This document shows positions 1 to 5,385 of a DNA stretch of 5,385 nucleotides, piece after piece; within the stretch, counting starts at the first letter, position 1; each line of letters opens with the position of its first letter. The DNA is from Flavobacteriales bacterium. Its GTDB lineage: Bacteria; Bacteroidota; Bacteroidia; Flavobacteriales_E; Vicingaceae. The DNA is taken from positions 42,089 to 47,473 of the forward strand of contig NVVI01000010.1 of the NCBI GenBank assembly GCA_002402165.1, written 5' to 3'. The notes beneath the pieces are model-generated. The model saw nothing but the letters and a program-made list of their open reading frames with translations. It did no database searches and was not told the origin of the DNA. The position numbers and the translations under genes were made by a program.

Positions 1-1945
1 GGCTTTTAAATGAAATTGCCTGATAAGAAATTTCGATTCGATTTTCTGTATGCTTTAGGTTGCCAAGATCATTAATAGTTACAGTTTTATCATTTACTTT
101 AATTTCACTAACAGATAAATACCTCTTAATTTGATTGTTTCTTTTATCTAAAATTGAAGATGGAAATGATGATAATCCCTCTCTTGTCCCTACCCATACA
201 ATACTATCAATTATTTCAACATCAGTAACTTCGTTGTTTACTAAACCATCAACATAAGATACTCCTGAAATACTATACTTATAATCTTTAGTGAGCCTAA
301 TTCTATTTAATCCAGAACTGGTACAAACCCATATTGTCGAATCATTTTCAATGGTTATTTCATTAACAATATTGCTATATAAACCGTGTTCAACTCCAAT
401 ATTAAAAAGGGTATCTGCATTAGATATAATTAATCCGGCACCCAAGGAACTAATGTATAGTGTATTATTTATAGCATCTACATCATTACACCTAAAGGAT
501 AATAATTTATTATCTTCCGAAAGGTTTCTTAAAACAGTATCTTGATATTTATAGAGCCCTTTTAATGAAGCTATATAATATACATCTTCCATTTTGGCAA
601 TTCCATAAACCCTTAGCCCTAAGAACTTATTTTTGATTTTGAGTTGATTTGTAATAAAGAAACCTCCATACCCCCCAATAATTAAATCACTATCCTGTTC
701 TTCTGAAAAACTTAATAAAGATCTGTTCTTTAATAAAATAGTTAATCCTGATGAGCCTTTGAACGAGAGTGTTTGATCCGAGAAAGTGTATAAATGATTT
801 GTAAATTTATTGTATTGTACCAATGCTGGTTTTTTTAAAATTGATTGATGAATTAATGAACTTTGATTATTCTTAACCTCAAGAATATTACCATTGTAAC
901 AACCCACAAACAAAATTCCTTTGTTATCTGATGTTAAACTATTAATACCAGATTTACTTCCATCTTTAAAATAAAAAGTATGGATACTATTATTCTGAAA
1001 ATAATAAACTCCAGAAGATAGTGTGCTTACCCAAATTCCATTTTCATGATCTCTATACACTTTAGAAACGGATAGTCCAGTTAATAATGAATCTGAAAGT
1101 TCACCCTTTAAACTATATGTTTTTACACCTCCATGATTGTAACCTACCCAAAAATGGTCATCATCATAAACGCCTAATCCTATAGGAGAAAATCCATTAT
1201 TCACAATAGTGGTATCGTTTCCTCTAACAATAAATAATTCTTTATTATCAATAAAAGCGACAACATCTTTATTAGTAGCTGTTCTATAAAAATGATAATT
1301 GGCAGAGATAATGGATGTATTTTGAAATGCTGTCAATTCACCTTTCGCTTCGCTTTTATTTTCACATAAAAACGAAAAATGAACTTTGCCATTTGATCGT
1401 ACCTGAACAATCTTATTCAATGGTCTATAATTCGGCAATCTTTTTTTTGTATGGTTAATAATTTTACCACTAGAGTCAATAGATAAATAACCTAATTGAT
1501 TAATAAAACCTACATAGAGAGTTTTACTATTATCCATAAACAAACTATTAACTACAGCAACATCGGGTATTTCCGAAACAAAAGAATTATATCGATAAGG
1601 CTTAAATATATAATCTTTTGGATGAAAGTAAAACAGCTTTTTATTAAAAGTGGAACACCAAATGGTTCCGTCTTCTTGTAAAAAAAACCGGAGAATAGTG
1701 TTATCGGTTAAACCATCTTGAATTTCAAATTTTTCAAAATAATAACCATTATACCTACAAATACCTCGGTCGGTTGCAAACCACAAATAACCGTTTACAT
1801 CCTGCATAATGTCATACACCTCTGAACTTGGAAGTCCATCATTTACTGTAAAGTGTTTAGAAATATCAGTTTGAGAATACAATTGAATTGAAAATACAGA
1901 AGCAAAAGTAAGTAGTGCTATGTTTTTATAGTGTTCGTTGAGCAT
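1..1945 (-). CDS. Two-component-type propeller sensor (Reg_prop/Y_Y_Y), N-terminal 648 residues, cut by left edge
   Basis: Reading the minus strand from the ATG at 1945-1943 gives 648 codons without a stop, so the gene is 3'-truncated by the window. An in-frame TAA directly precedes the ATG, which fixes the start. Residues 1-25 look like a Sec signal peptide (hydrophobic IALLTFASVFSI, then QLYSQ) with no lipobox cysteine, so the propeller should lie in the periplasm. Reg_prop-like repeats are seen at about 35-67 (NDGLPSSEVYDIMQD, then GYLWFATDRGICRYNG), 76-107, 292-319 (NGIWVSTLSSGVYYF), 333-357, 519-549 (STIWVCTSSGLNRI) and 565-597 (IVWVGTREGLSSF). The blades in between are degenerate. From about 610 the sequence (VSEIKVND, then ENRIEISYQAISFKS) matches the beginning of a Y_Y_Y domain. 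Family knowledge: such proteins continue into a transmembrane helix and then a histidine kinase, a hybrid kinase or a DNA-binding output domain. Which one applies here is beyond the edge, so ligand and output are unknown. The codons are as AT-rich as the neighbouring genes and there is no frameshift. Confidence 0.88.
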   Translation of the reverse strand, partial: MLNEHYKNIALLTFASVFSIQLYSQTDISKHFTVNDGLPSSEVYDIMQDVNGYLWFATDRGICRYNGYYFEKFEIQDGLTDNTILRFFLQEDGTIWCSTFNKKLFYFHPKDYIFKPYRYNSFVSEIPDVAVVNSLFMDNSKTLYVGFINQLGYLSIDSSGKIINHTKKRLPNYRPLNKIVQVRSNGKVHFSFLCENKSEAKGELTAFQNTSIISANYHFYRTATNKDVVAFIDNKELFIVRGNDTTIVNNGFSPIGLGVYDDDHFWVGYNHGGVKTYSLKGELSDSLLTGLSVSKVYRDHENGIWVSTLSSGVYYFQNNSIHTFYFKDGSKSGINSLTSDNKGILFVGCYNGNILEVKNNQSSLIHQSILKKPALVQYNKFTNHLYTFSDQTLSFKGSSGLTILLKNRSLLSFSEEQDSDLIIGGYGGFFITNQLKIKNKFLGLRVYGIAKMEDVYYIASLKGLYKYQDTVLRNLSEDNKLLSFRCNDVDAINNTLYISSLGAGLIISNADTLFNIGVEHGLYSNIVNEITIENDSTIWVCTSSGLNRIRLTKDYKYSISGVSYVDGLVNNEVTDVEIIDSIVWVGTREGLSSFPSSILDKRNNQIKRYLSVSEIKVNDKTVTINDLGNLKHTENRIEISYQAISFKS

Positions 1946-2186
1946 TTATGGATTATAATCTCCCAAAGATAAAAGAATAATAAAAAGTCACGATTCCGTT
2001 ACAGAGTTTTAACTGTTTTCTGATGGTCGTAACCAAGTTCGTAACAAAATCATTTACAAAAAACCGCCAATATTTACAGAATTGACAACTGTAATTATCA
2101 GTTTTTTGAATACATTGTAAAAAAATGGAAATACTGTAATATTCTGCACCCCTTTACTCACAAATGGAACGCCCCCTACGGGCTGC
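1946..2186. other. Intergenic stretch between the sensor gene and the rpsT region, no gene recognised
   Basis: About 240 bases with no convincing coding region on either strand. The plus strand allows only a 20-codon frame from the ATG at 2023. The minus strand allows a stretch of some 40 codons ending at 2054 that has no ATG. Besides the sensor promoter it holds two TCGTAAC direct repeats (2027-2033, 2039-2045), a weak hairpin AACTG/CAGTT (2087-2091, 2099-2103) followed by T residues to 2107, and a locally GC-richer segment at about 2147-2185 including a small GCCC/GGGC hairpin. No tRNA T-loop or cloverleaf was found. The terminator that follows suggests that part of this stretch is transcribed rightward. 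Confidence 0.5.
1964..1991 (-). promoter_or_regulatory. Candidate Bacteroidota promoter for the propeller sensor gene
   Basis: On the minus strand, TATCTTTG (1971-1964) matches the Bacteroidota -7 consensus TAnnTTTG exactly. The -33 TTG is only approximated by GTG (1991-1989, within GTGAC), 17 bases upstream. Transcription would begin at about 1957-1959, leaving a leader of roughly 12-14 bases. No Shine-Dalgarno sequence is well placed (GGGAG lies too far upstream of the ATG), which is normal for the phylum. Confidence 0.5.
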
Positions 2187-2216
2187 AAAACCACTCTAAT
2201 TTTGGAGTGGTTTTTT
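2187..2216 (+). terminator. Rho-independent terminator with no visible plus-strand gene upstream
   Basis: AAAACCACTC (2187-2196) pairs with GAGTGGTTTT (2205-2214) around an 8-base loop, followed by a T run through 2216. The stem also has A residues at its 5' base, so it could work in both directions. On the plus strand it would end a transcript from the unannotated region 1946-2186. On the minus strand nothing in 2217-2286 needs ending except readthrough from outside rpsT. Confidence 0.65.
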
Positions 2217-2230
2217 AAAAGACAAAATGT

Positions 2231-2259
2231 TTGATTTTTAGAAAAATTTCATACATTTG
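2231..2259 (+). promoter_or_regulatory. Consensus Bacteroidota promoter for rpsT
   Basis: TTG at 2231-2233 and TACATTTG at 2252-2259 match the -33 (TTG) and -7 (TAnnTTTG) elements with an 18-base spacer, a very good fit. Transcription should start near 2264-2266, giving an A-rich leader of a little over 20 bases. This also shows that the TTG at 2257, which is in frame with rpsT, lies inside the promoter and is not the start codon. Confidence 0.8.
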
Positions 2260-2286
2260 CAGTCCTTAAAAATAAAAGAAAAAAAT

Positions 2287-2538
2287 ATGGCTAATCATAA
2301 GTCTGCATTAAAGAGAATAAGACAAACAGCGACAAGAACACTAAGAAATAAGTATCAGCATAAAACTACTCGTAATGCGATGAAAGTATTAAGAGATAGT
2401 ACTGACAAAAAAGAAGCTACAACTATGTTGCCTAAAGTTTCTTCAATGTTAGATAAATTGGCGAAAAGAAATATTATTCATGATAATAAAGCAGCTAACT
2501 TAAAATCTAAGCTAACGAAACACGTAGCTAGTTTATAA
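2287..2538 (+). CDS. rpsT: 30S ribosomal protein S20
   Basis: This 83-residue, strongly basic protein has the usual length of S20, a primary 16S rRNA-binding protein that joins early in assembly of the 30S subunit. Family hallmarks are the N-terminal [13 protein letters not shown] and the C-terminal [14 protein letters not shown] at about residues 63-76, with lysine- and arginine-rich helices between them. The ATG at 2287 is preferred because S20 proteins begin with this N-terminus and because the alternative TTG start at 2257 overlaps the -7 promoter box. The leader is A-rich and lacks a Shine-Dalgarno sequence. The gene appears monocistronic: its own consensus promoter lies upstream and a strong terminator 21 bases downstream. 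S20 is known to regulate its own translation in Escherichia coli; nothing here shows whether that applies. Confidence 0.96.
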   Translation: MANHKSALKRIRQTATRTLRNKYQHKTTRNAMKVLRDSTDKKEATTMLPKVSSMLDKLAKRNIIHDNKAANLKSKLTKHVASL

Positions 2539-2559
2539 TTTAGGTTTTATAGATATTTG

Positions 2560-2590
2560 AAAAGGCTTTCTTTAAAGAAAGCCTTTTTTT
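2560..2590 (+). terminator. Rho-independent terminator of rpsT, perfect palindrome
   Basis: The 26 bases 2561-2586 are a perfect inverted repeat (AAAGGCTTTCTTT then its complement), extended by A2560 pairing with T2587 and followed by T residues to 2590. It lies 21 bases after the rpsT stop. Because it is symmetric with A residues on the left, it could also stop leftward transcription. Confidence 0.88.
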
Positions 2591-2602
2591 GTGCTTTATA
2601 TT

Positions 2603-2610
2603 TATCTTTG
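2603..2610 (+). promoter_or_regulatory. Candidate -7 promoter element for gap
   Basis: TATCTTTG matches TAnnTTTG exactly. No TTG is found at the expected distance upstream, because that position falls in the 3' arm of the rpsT terminator. The only TTG nearby (2589-2591) is just 11 bases away. If used, transcription would begin near 2615-2617, with a leader of about 26 A/T-rich bases before the gap ATG. Confidence 0.55.
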
Positions 2611-2641
2611 TAGAACATTCAACATAAAATTATATCATAAA

Positions 2642-3634
2642 ATGATAAGAGTTGCTATAAATGGTTTCGGAAGAATTGGAAGAGTTTTTACACGAGCTAT
2701 TCAAAACCACCCAAATATTGAATTAATTGCTATTAACGATTTAGCAGATACTAAAACATTGGCTCATTTATTAAAATATGACTCGGTTCATAGAAAATTT
2801 GACGGCAATATCTCTACTATTGGAAATGACTTAGTAATCAATCAAAAAACTATTAAAATATTTACCGAACGAGACCCCGGGAATTTGCCTTGGGCAGCCC
2901 TTAATATTGATGTTGTTATAGAATCTACAGGGTTATTTAGAACAAAAGAATCAGCAGGAAAACACATTACTGCCGGAGCAAAGAAAGTAATTATTTCTGC
3001 TCCAGCTAAAGATGACGACATTAAAACAATAGTGCTTGGTGTTAACGAAAATGATATTGATGGAACTGAAGAAATTTTATCTAACGCTTCATGTACAACA
3101 AATGCCGCTGCCCCATTAATTAAAGTCTTAAATGAATTATGCAGTGTTGAAAATGCTTTTTTAACAACCATTCATTCTTATACCAACGACCAAGGATTAC
3201 ACGATGCTCCTCATTCAGATTTAAGAAGAGGAAGAGCAGGAGCACAATCAATTGTTCCTACTTCTACTGGTGCGGCAACTGCTATAACTAAAATATTTCC
3301 AGAAATGATGGGCAAAGTAGAAGGCTATGCTGTAAGAGTACCTGTTGCAGATGGTTCGTTGATTGATATTTCTGCAGCAGTTAAAAAAAGTGTAACTAAA
3401 CAAGAAATTAATGCCGCATTTAAAAAAGCAGCAGAAACAAACTTAAAAGGAATTTTAGAATATACAAATGAACCTTTGGTTTCTGTTGATATTATTGGCA
3501 ATCCTCATTCGTGTATTTTTGATTCGGACTTAACCATGGTTTTTGAAAAAGTAGTAAAAGTGGTAGGTTGGTATGATAATGAAGCAGGATACTCTCACCG
3601 TATAGTAGATTTGATTGAGTACTTGAACAAGTAA
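2642..3634 (+). CDS. gap: Type I glyceraldehyde-3-phosphate dehydrogenase
   Basis: This 330-residue protein is of full family length. It catalyses NAD-dependent, phosphate-requiring oxidation of glyceraldehyde 3-phosphate to 1,3-bisphosphoglycerate in cytoplasmic glycolysis, and the reverse in gluconeogenesis. The Rossmann motif INGFGRIGR (residues 6-14) starts the protein. Asp33 in AINDL is the residue that usually favours NAD over NADP. The active-site loop SNASCTTN carries catalytic Cys151, and TTIHSYTNDQ carries His178. The S-loop includes DAPHSDLRRGRA (188-199). PTSTGAA (206-212) and Arg232 fit the phosphate sites, and WYDNEAGYS (310-318) supplies the nicotinamide-contacting Asn313. The ATG at 2642 is chosen because an in-frame GTG at 2591 would put the start inside the terminator T run and upstream of the promoter. 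After TNDQ the usual arginine or lysine is glycine (QGLHD), a minor variation. The gene is convergent with aroA, 81 bases away. Confidence 0.97.
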   Translation: MIRVAINGFGRIGRVFTRAIQNHPNIELIAINDLADTKTLAHLLKYDSVHRKFDGNISTIGNDLVINQKTIKIFTERDPGNLPWAALNIDVVIESTGLFRTKESAGKHITAGAKKVIISAPAKDDDIKTIVLGVNENDIDGTEEILSNASCTTNAAAPLIKVLNELCSVENAFLTTIHSYTNDQGLHDAPHSDLRRGRAGAQSIVPTSTGAATAITKIFPEMMGKVEGYAVRVPVADGSLIDISAAVKKSVTKQEINAAFKKAAETNLKGILEYTNEPLVSVDIIGNPHSCIFDSDLTMVFEKVVKVVGWYDNEAGYSHRIVDLIEYLNK

Positions 3635-3652
3635 AAAACTTGACTTTCTGCT

Positions 3653-3724
3653 CAAAAAACGCTAACTTCGTTTAACATCTATGTATGAAACATTTAAACG
3701 TTTCCAACAAAAGCGTTAAACGAA
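3653..3724. terminator. Overlapping inverted repeats between convergent gap and aroA, probable aroA terminator
   Basis: TTCGTTTAAC (3667-3676) is exactly complementary to GTTAAACGAA (3715-3724), and AACGCT (3658-3663) to AGCGTT (3712-3717), so the two pairings exclude each other in part. A third copy, TTAAACG (3694-3700), could also pair with CGTTTAA (3669-3675). On the minus strand the AGCGTT arm runs straight into T residues (to 3653), as expected for a terminator of aroA, but the loop is long. The outer repeat overlaps the last codons and the stop of aroA. On the plus strand no T run follows, so termination of gap here is uncertain. Confidence 0.4.
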
Positions 3725-5014
3725 AAATCCAACACTCTCTAAATCCTTCCAAAAATTAGGGTACGATTTAGTCACTACATTTTCAGCCTCAATGGCTATT
3801 TCATTTAACAAAGATAATGGAGCAAAAGCCATTGCCATCCGGTGGTCACTGTAAGTTTTAACGGGTTGTTGTGCTTCAAGGATGAGATTCCCGCCTTCGC
3901 GGGAAAGGCGGTTAATTATAATATCATCATCTTCAACATCAACATCAAAACCTAAATTGTTAAGTTCTGATTGCAATGCAGTAATTCTATCAGTTTCTTT
4001 AATTCGTAGAGTTTTTAGACCTGTTAGTTTGGTAGGCATATTTAAAGCTGCACAAGTTATCGCAACTGTTTGAGCAATGTCAGGACAATCTGTAAAATCA
4101 TATTCAAACGAGTCTACTAGGTTATTATTTTTAGTTAATCGGATTCCATTTTTAATAAACTCAGTCTCCACTCCAAAATTCTTGTAAATTTCTTGAACTA
4201 CTGCATCGCCTTGTAAACTCTCTTGTTTTAATCCATAAAGGGTAATATCAGCTTCTTTTGCCAAAGCCACCATACTGTACCAATAAGATGCTGCGCTCCA
4301 GTCTGCCTCAATAAAAATAGTTTTTGCTTTATATTCAACAGCATCTACTTTAATATTGTTTTCTTCCCATCGAACTGAAGCTCCAAAATAATCCATCATT
4401 GAAATGGTCATATTAATGTATGGCTTGGAAATAACATCACCCGAAAATTTAATTTTCAATCCTTTTTTAAGCTTTGGGGCAATCATCAACAAAGCAGAAA
4501 TGTATTGACTGCTTATACTTCCATCAATTATTATTTCTCCTCCCTCTAATTTTTTTCCTATAATTTTTAGAGGAGGAAACCCTTCTTTTCCCACATACTC
4601 TATATCTGCTCCTAATTGTTTTAAGACATTAACCAACTCTTTTATTGGTCTTTCTTTCATTCTATGCTCTCCTGTTAAAATAACTTCTCCTTCTTTAATT
4701 GCTAAAAAAGCCGTTAAAAAACGCATAGCCGTTCCAGCAAGACCTGTAGACAATGTCTGCTGATAATTGTCAACATCTAATAGAGAAGTTTTATCTTCAT
4801 CATTATCTGCTCGAACAGTTTCGTTTTTCGAACTAATCTCATCAAGTAATTCTCTCAATATCTTAGTATCATCAGAAATTGAAAGATTCTGAATTTCAAA
4901 ATTATCATTACATAAAGCTTGAATAATTAACCCTCTATTGCTTTCGCTTTTTGAGGATGTAAGTTGTATTTCTCCGTTAATAATTTGTGTAGAGTGTGAT
5001 ATGGTAATTGACAT
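3716..5014 (-). CDS. aroA: 3-phosphoshikimate 1-carboxyvinyltransferase (EPSP synthase)
   Basis: This 432-residue protein has the normal length for the family. It transfers the enolpyruvyl group of phosphoenolpyruvate to shikimate 3-phosphate, the sixth step of the shikimate pathway, in the cytoplasm. Visible motifs in order: SKSESNR (21-27) at the substrate site, in place of the usual PGSKS context; AGTAMRF (93-99); HRMKERP (117-123); SSQ (168-170); PD at 311-312, aligning with the Escherichia coli catalytic Asp313; KETDR (339-343) with the Glu341 equivalent at 340; SDHRMAMA (389-396); and TKSYPNF (415-421). The position matching E. coli Pro101 is Phe99. Residues 370-380 (SREGGNLILEA) are an apparent insertion of roughly 7-8 residues compared with E. 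coli AroA. They are encoded by a GC-rich palindrome described separately. The ATG at 5014 follows the aroB stop after 5 bases, so the two genes are co-transcribed and probably translationally coupled. Confidence 0.95.
   Translation of the reverse strand: MSITISHSTQIINGEIQLTSSKSESNRGLIIQALCNDNFEIQNLSISDDTKILRELLDEISSKNETVRADNDEDKTSLLDVDNYQQTLSTGLAGTAMRFLTAFLAIKEGEVILTGEHRMKERPIKELVNVLKQLGADIEYVGKEGFPPLKIIGKKLEGGEIIIDGSISSQYISALLMIAPKLKKGLKIKFSGDVISKPYINMTISMMDYFGASVRWEENNIKVDAVEYKAKTIFIEADWSAASYWYSMVALAKEADITLYGLKQESLQGDAVVQEIYKNFGVETEFIKNGIRLTKNNNLVDSFEYDFTDCPDIAQTVAITCAALNMPTKLTGLKTLRIKETDRITALQSELNNLGFDVDVEDDDIIINRLSREGGNLILEAQQPVKTYSDHRMAMAFAPLSLLNEIAIEAENVVTKSYPNFWKDLESVGFFV
3888..3911. 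repeat. GC-rich palindromic repeat unit inside aroA
   Basis: TTCCCGC (3888-3894) and GCGGGAA (3899-3905) form a 7-bp stem with a CTTC loop. CCGCCT (3891-3896) and AGGCGG (3906-3911) allow a competing stem. The 24 bases are 17/24 G+C inside an AT-rich gene. The core resembles the dispersed palindromic repeats of the ATTCCCGCCTTCGCGGGAAT kind common between genes in many bacteria. Here it is read through in frame on the minus strand as about LSREGGN, with flanking residues ILEA perhaps part of the same unit. Confidence 0.7.
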
Positions 5015-5019
5015 TAGCT

Positions 5020-5385
5020 TTAGACCTTATTACTAATAAATGAATTATAATAATTTAAGGCCTCCAATATTAAATCAACTTCGACTTCTATATTTATATG
5101 GGCTAATCCAATTTTAGATAAAAGGGTAAAAATAATGGCATTCTTTTCATTCTTCTTATCATTTTTCATCAACTCTATTAATTGATGAAAATCTAATTCT
5201 TTTAATTCGTAAGGTTTATAAAAACCATTAATTGTTGTTGTTATGCTTTTTAGATTATCGTCAGATAAATTTTGTTGTTTATTAGAAATATAGCTTTCGC
5301 AAATCATTCCAATAGCTATTGCTTCTCCATGAAGCAGTGGTTTGTTATCGTTTTTTAACGAATAACTTTCTATAGCGTGACCAAT
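5020..5385 (-). CDS. aroB: 3-dehydroquinate synthase, C-terminal 121 residues, cut by right edge
   Basis: The frame is open from the right edge to the TAA at 5022-5020, giving the last 121 residues. The first two thirds of the gene lie outside the window, so an apparent ATG at 5307 is internal. The enzyme converts 3-deoxy-D-arabino-heptulosonate 7-phosphate to 3-dehydroquinate, the second shikimate-pathway step, using NAD and a divalent metal. GHAIES (fragment residues 2-7) and LLHGEAIAIGM (17-27) carry the two metal-binding histidines known from the family. MKNDKKNEKNAIIFTLLSKIG (73-93) is the conserved lysine-rich segment KKN followed by the FxLL-type strand. The C-terminal helix ends in SFISNKV. 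The stop lies 5 bases before the aroA ATG, indicating an aroB-aroA transcription unit whose promoter is outside the window. Confidence 0.93.
   Translation of the reverse strand: MGHAIESYSLKNDNKPLLHGEAIAIGMICESYISNKQQNLSDDNLKSITTTINGFYKPYELKELDFHQLIELMKNDKKNEKNAIIFTLLSKIGLAHINIEVEVDLILEALNYYNSFISNKV

Noticed and set aside
291..545. Open frames antisense to recognised genes (291-545 and 1496-1681 plus; 2842-3171 minus; 3882-4073 plus)
   Set aside because: Each lies opposite a well-supported coding frame, shows no family motif and has no promoter or leader of its own.
1344..1358. Short TTCGC tandem repeat in the sensor gene
   Set aside because: Only two units, encoding ordinary residues (KSEAKGE). 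No evidence for repeat function.
1441..1448. Eight-base homopolymer runs (1441-1448, 1680-1687) as frameshift or phase-variation sites in the sensor gene
   Set aside because: The frame is intact through both runs, and such A/T runs are common by chance in AT-rich DNA.
2023..2170. Tiny frames in the intergenic region (plus-strand 20 codons from 2023; minus-strand about 40 codons ending at 2054)
   Set aside because: Too short, no recognisable motif, and the minus-strand one has no ATG. Chance frames are expected at this length.
2257..2286. Upstream in-frame TTG start adding 10 residues to S20
   Set aside because: The TTG is part of the -7 promoter box TACATTTG, upstream of the predicted transcript start, and S20 proteins begin at MANHKSA.
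2591..2641. Upstream in-frame GTG start adding 17 residues to GAPDH
   Set aside because: It lies immediately after the rpsT terminator T run and upstream of the gap promoter box. The Rossmann motif of the family begins right after the ATG at 2642.
5305..5307. ATG at 5307 as the start of a 95-residue protein
   Set aside because: The frame stays open to the window edge and encodes conserved AroB motifs (GHAIE, LLHGEA) upstream of this codon, so it is an internal methionine.
1..5385. CRISPR array, tRNA/rRNA, insertion sequence, toxin-antitoxin or defence system
   Set aside because: No regularly spaced repeats, T-loop or cloverleaf, transposase motif or paired small genes were found. The genes are housekeeping apart from the sensor.

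Overview
The window is AT-rich DNA from a member of the Bacteroidota, most likely Flavobacteriales. Three things point there: promoters of the TAnnTTTG type, start codons preceded by A-rich leaders without Shine-Dalgarno sequences, and a large periplasmic beta-propeller sensor (Reg_prop plus Y_Y_Y) of a kind abundant in that phylum. The genus cannot be named from the sequence alone.

Layout. Positions 1945 to 1 (minus strand) are one uninterrupted reading frame that leaves the left edge: the first 648 residues of a secreted or membrane-anchored sensor with propeller repeats and the beginning of a Y_Y_Y domain. Positions 1946-2286 form a divergent intergenic region. It holds a promoter for the sensor, a short pair of direct repeats, an orphan terminator hairpin that no visible plus-strand gene explains, and a consensus promoter for rpsT. 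Then come rpsT (2287-2538, ribosomal protein S20), a perfectly palindromic terminator, a promoter close behind it, and gap (2642-3634, NAD-type glyceraldehyde-3-phosphate dehydrogenase). Convergent to gap, on the minus strand, lie aroA (5014-3716, EPSP synthase) and, 5 bases upstream of it, the 3' third of aroB (5385-5020, 3-dehydroquinate synthase), cut by the right edge. The short gap between gap and aroA carries overlapping inverted repeats.

Function. aroB and aroA are two steps of the shikimate pathway to chorismate and almost certainly one transcript. rpsT and gap are housekeeping genes, apparently each with its own promoter. The sensor gene is divergent from them, with no functional link visible.

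Most notable points: a GC-rich palindromic repeat sitting in frame inside aroA just before its DHR active-site motif, and an orphan terminator region upstream of rpsT that may mark a small RNA or the remnant of a repeated element. I see no CRISPR array, tRNA, rRNA, transposase or defence gene, and no convincing new multi-gene system.
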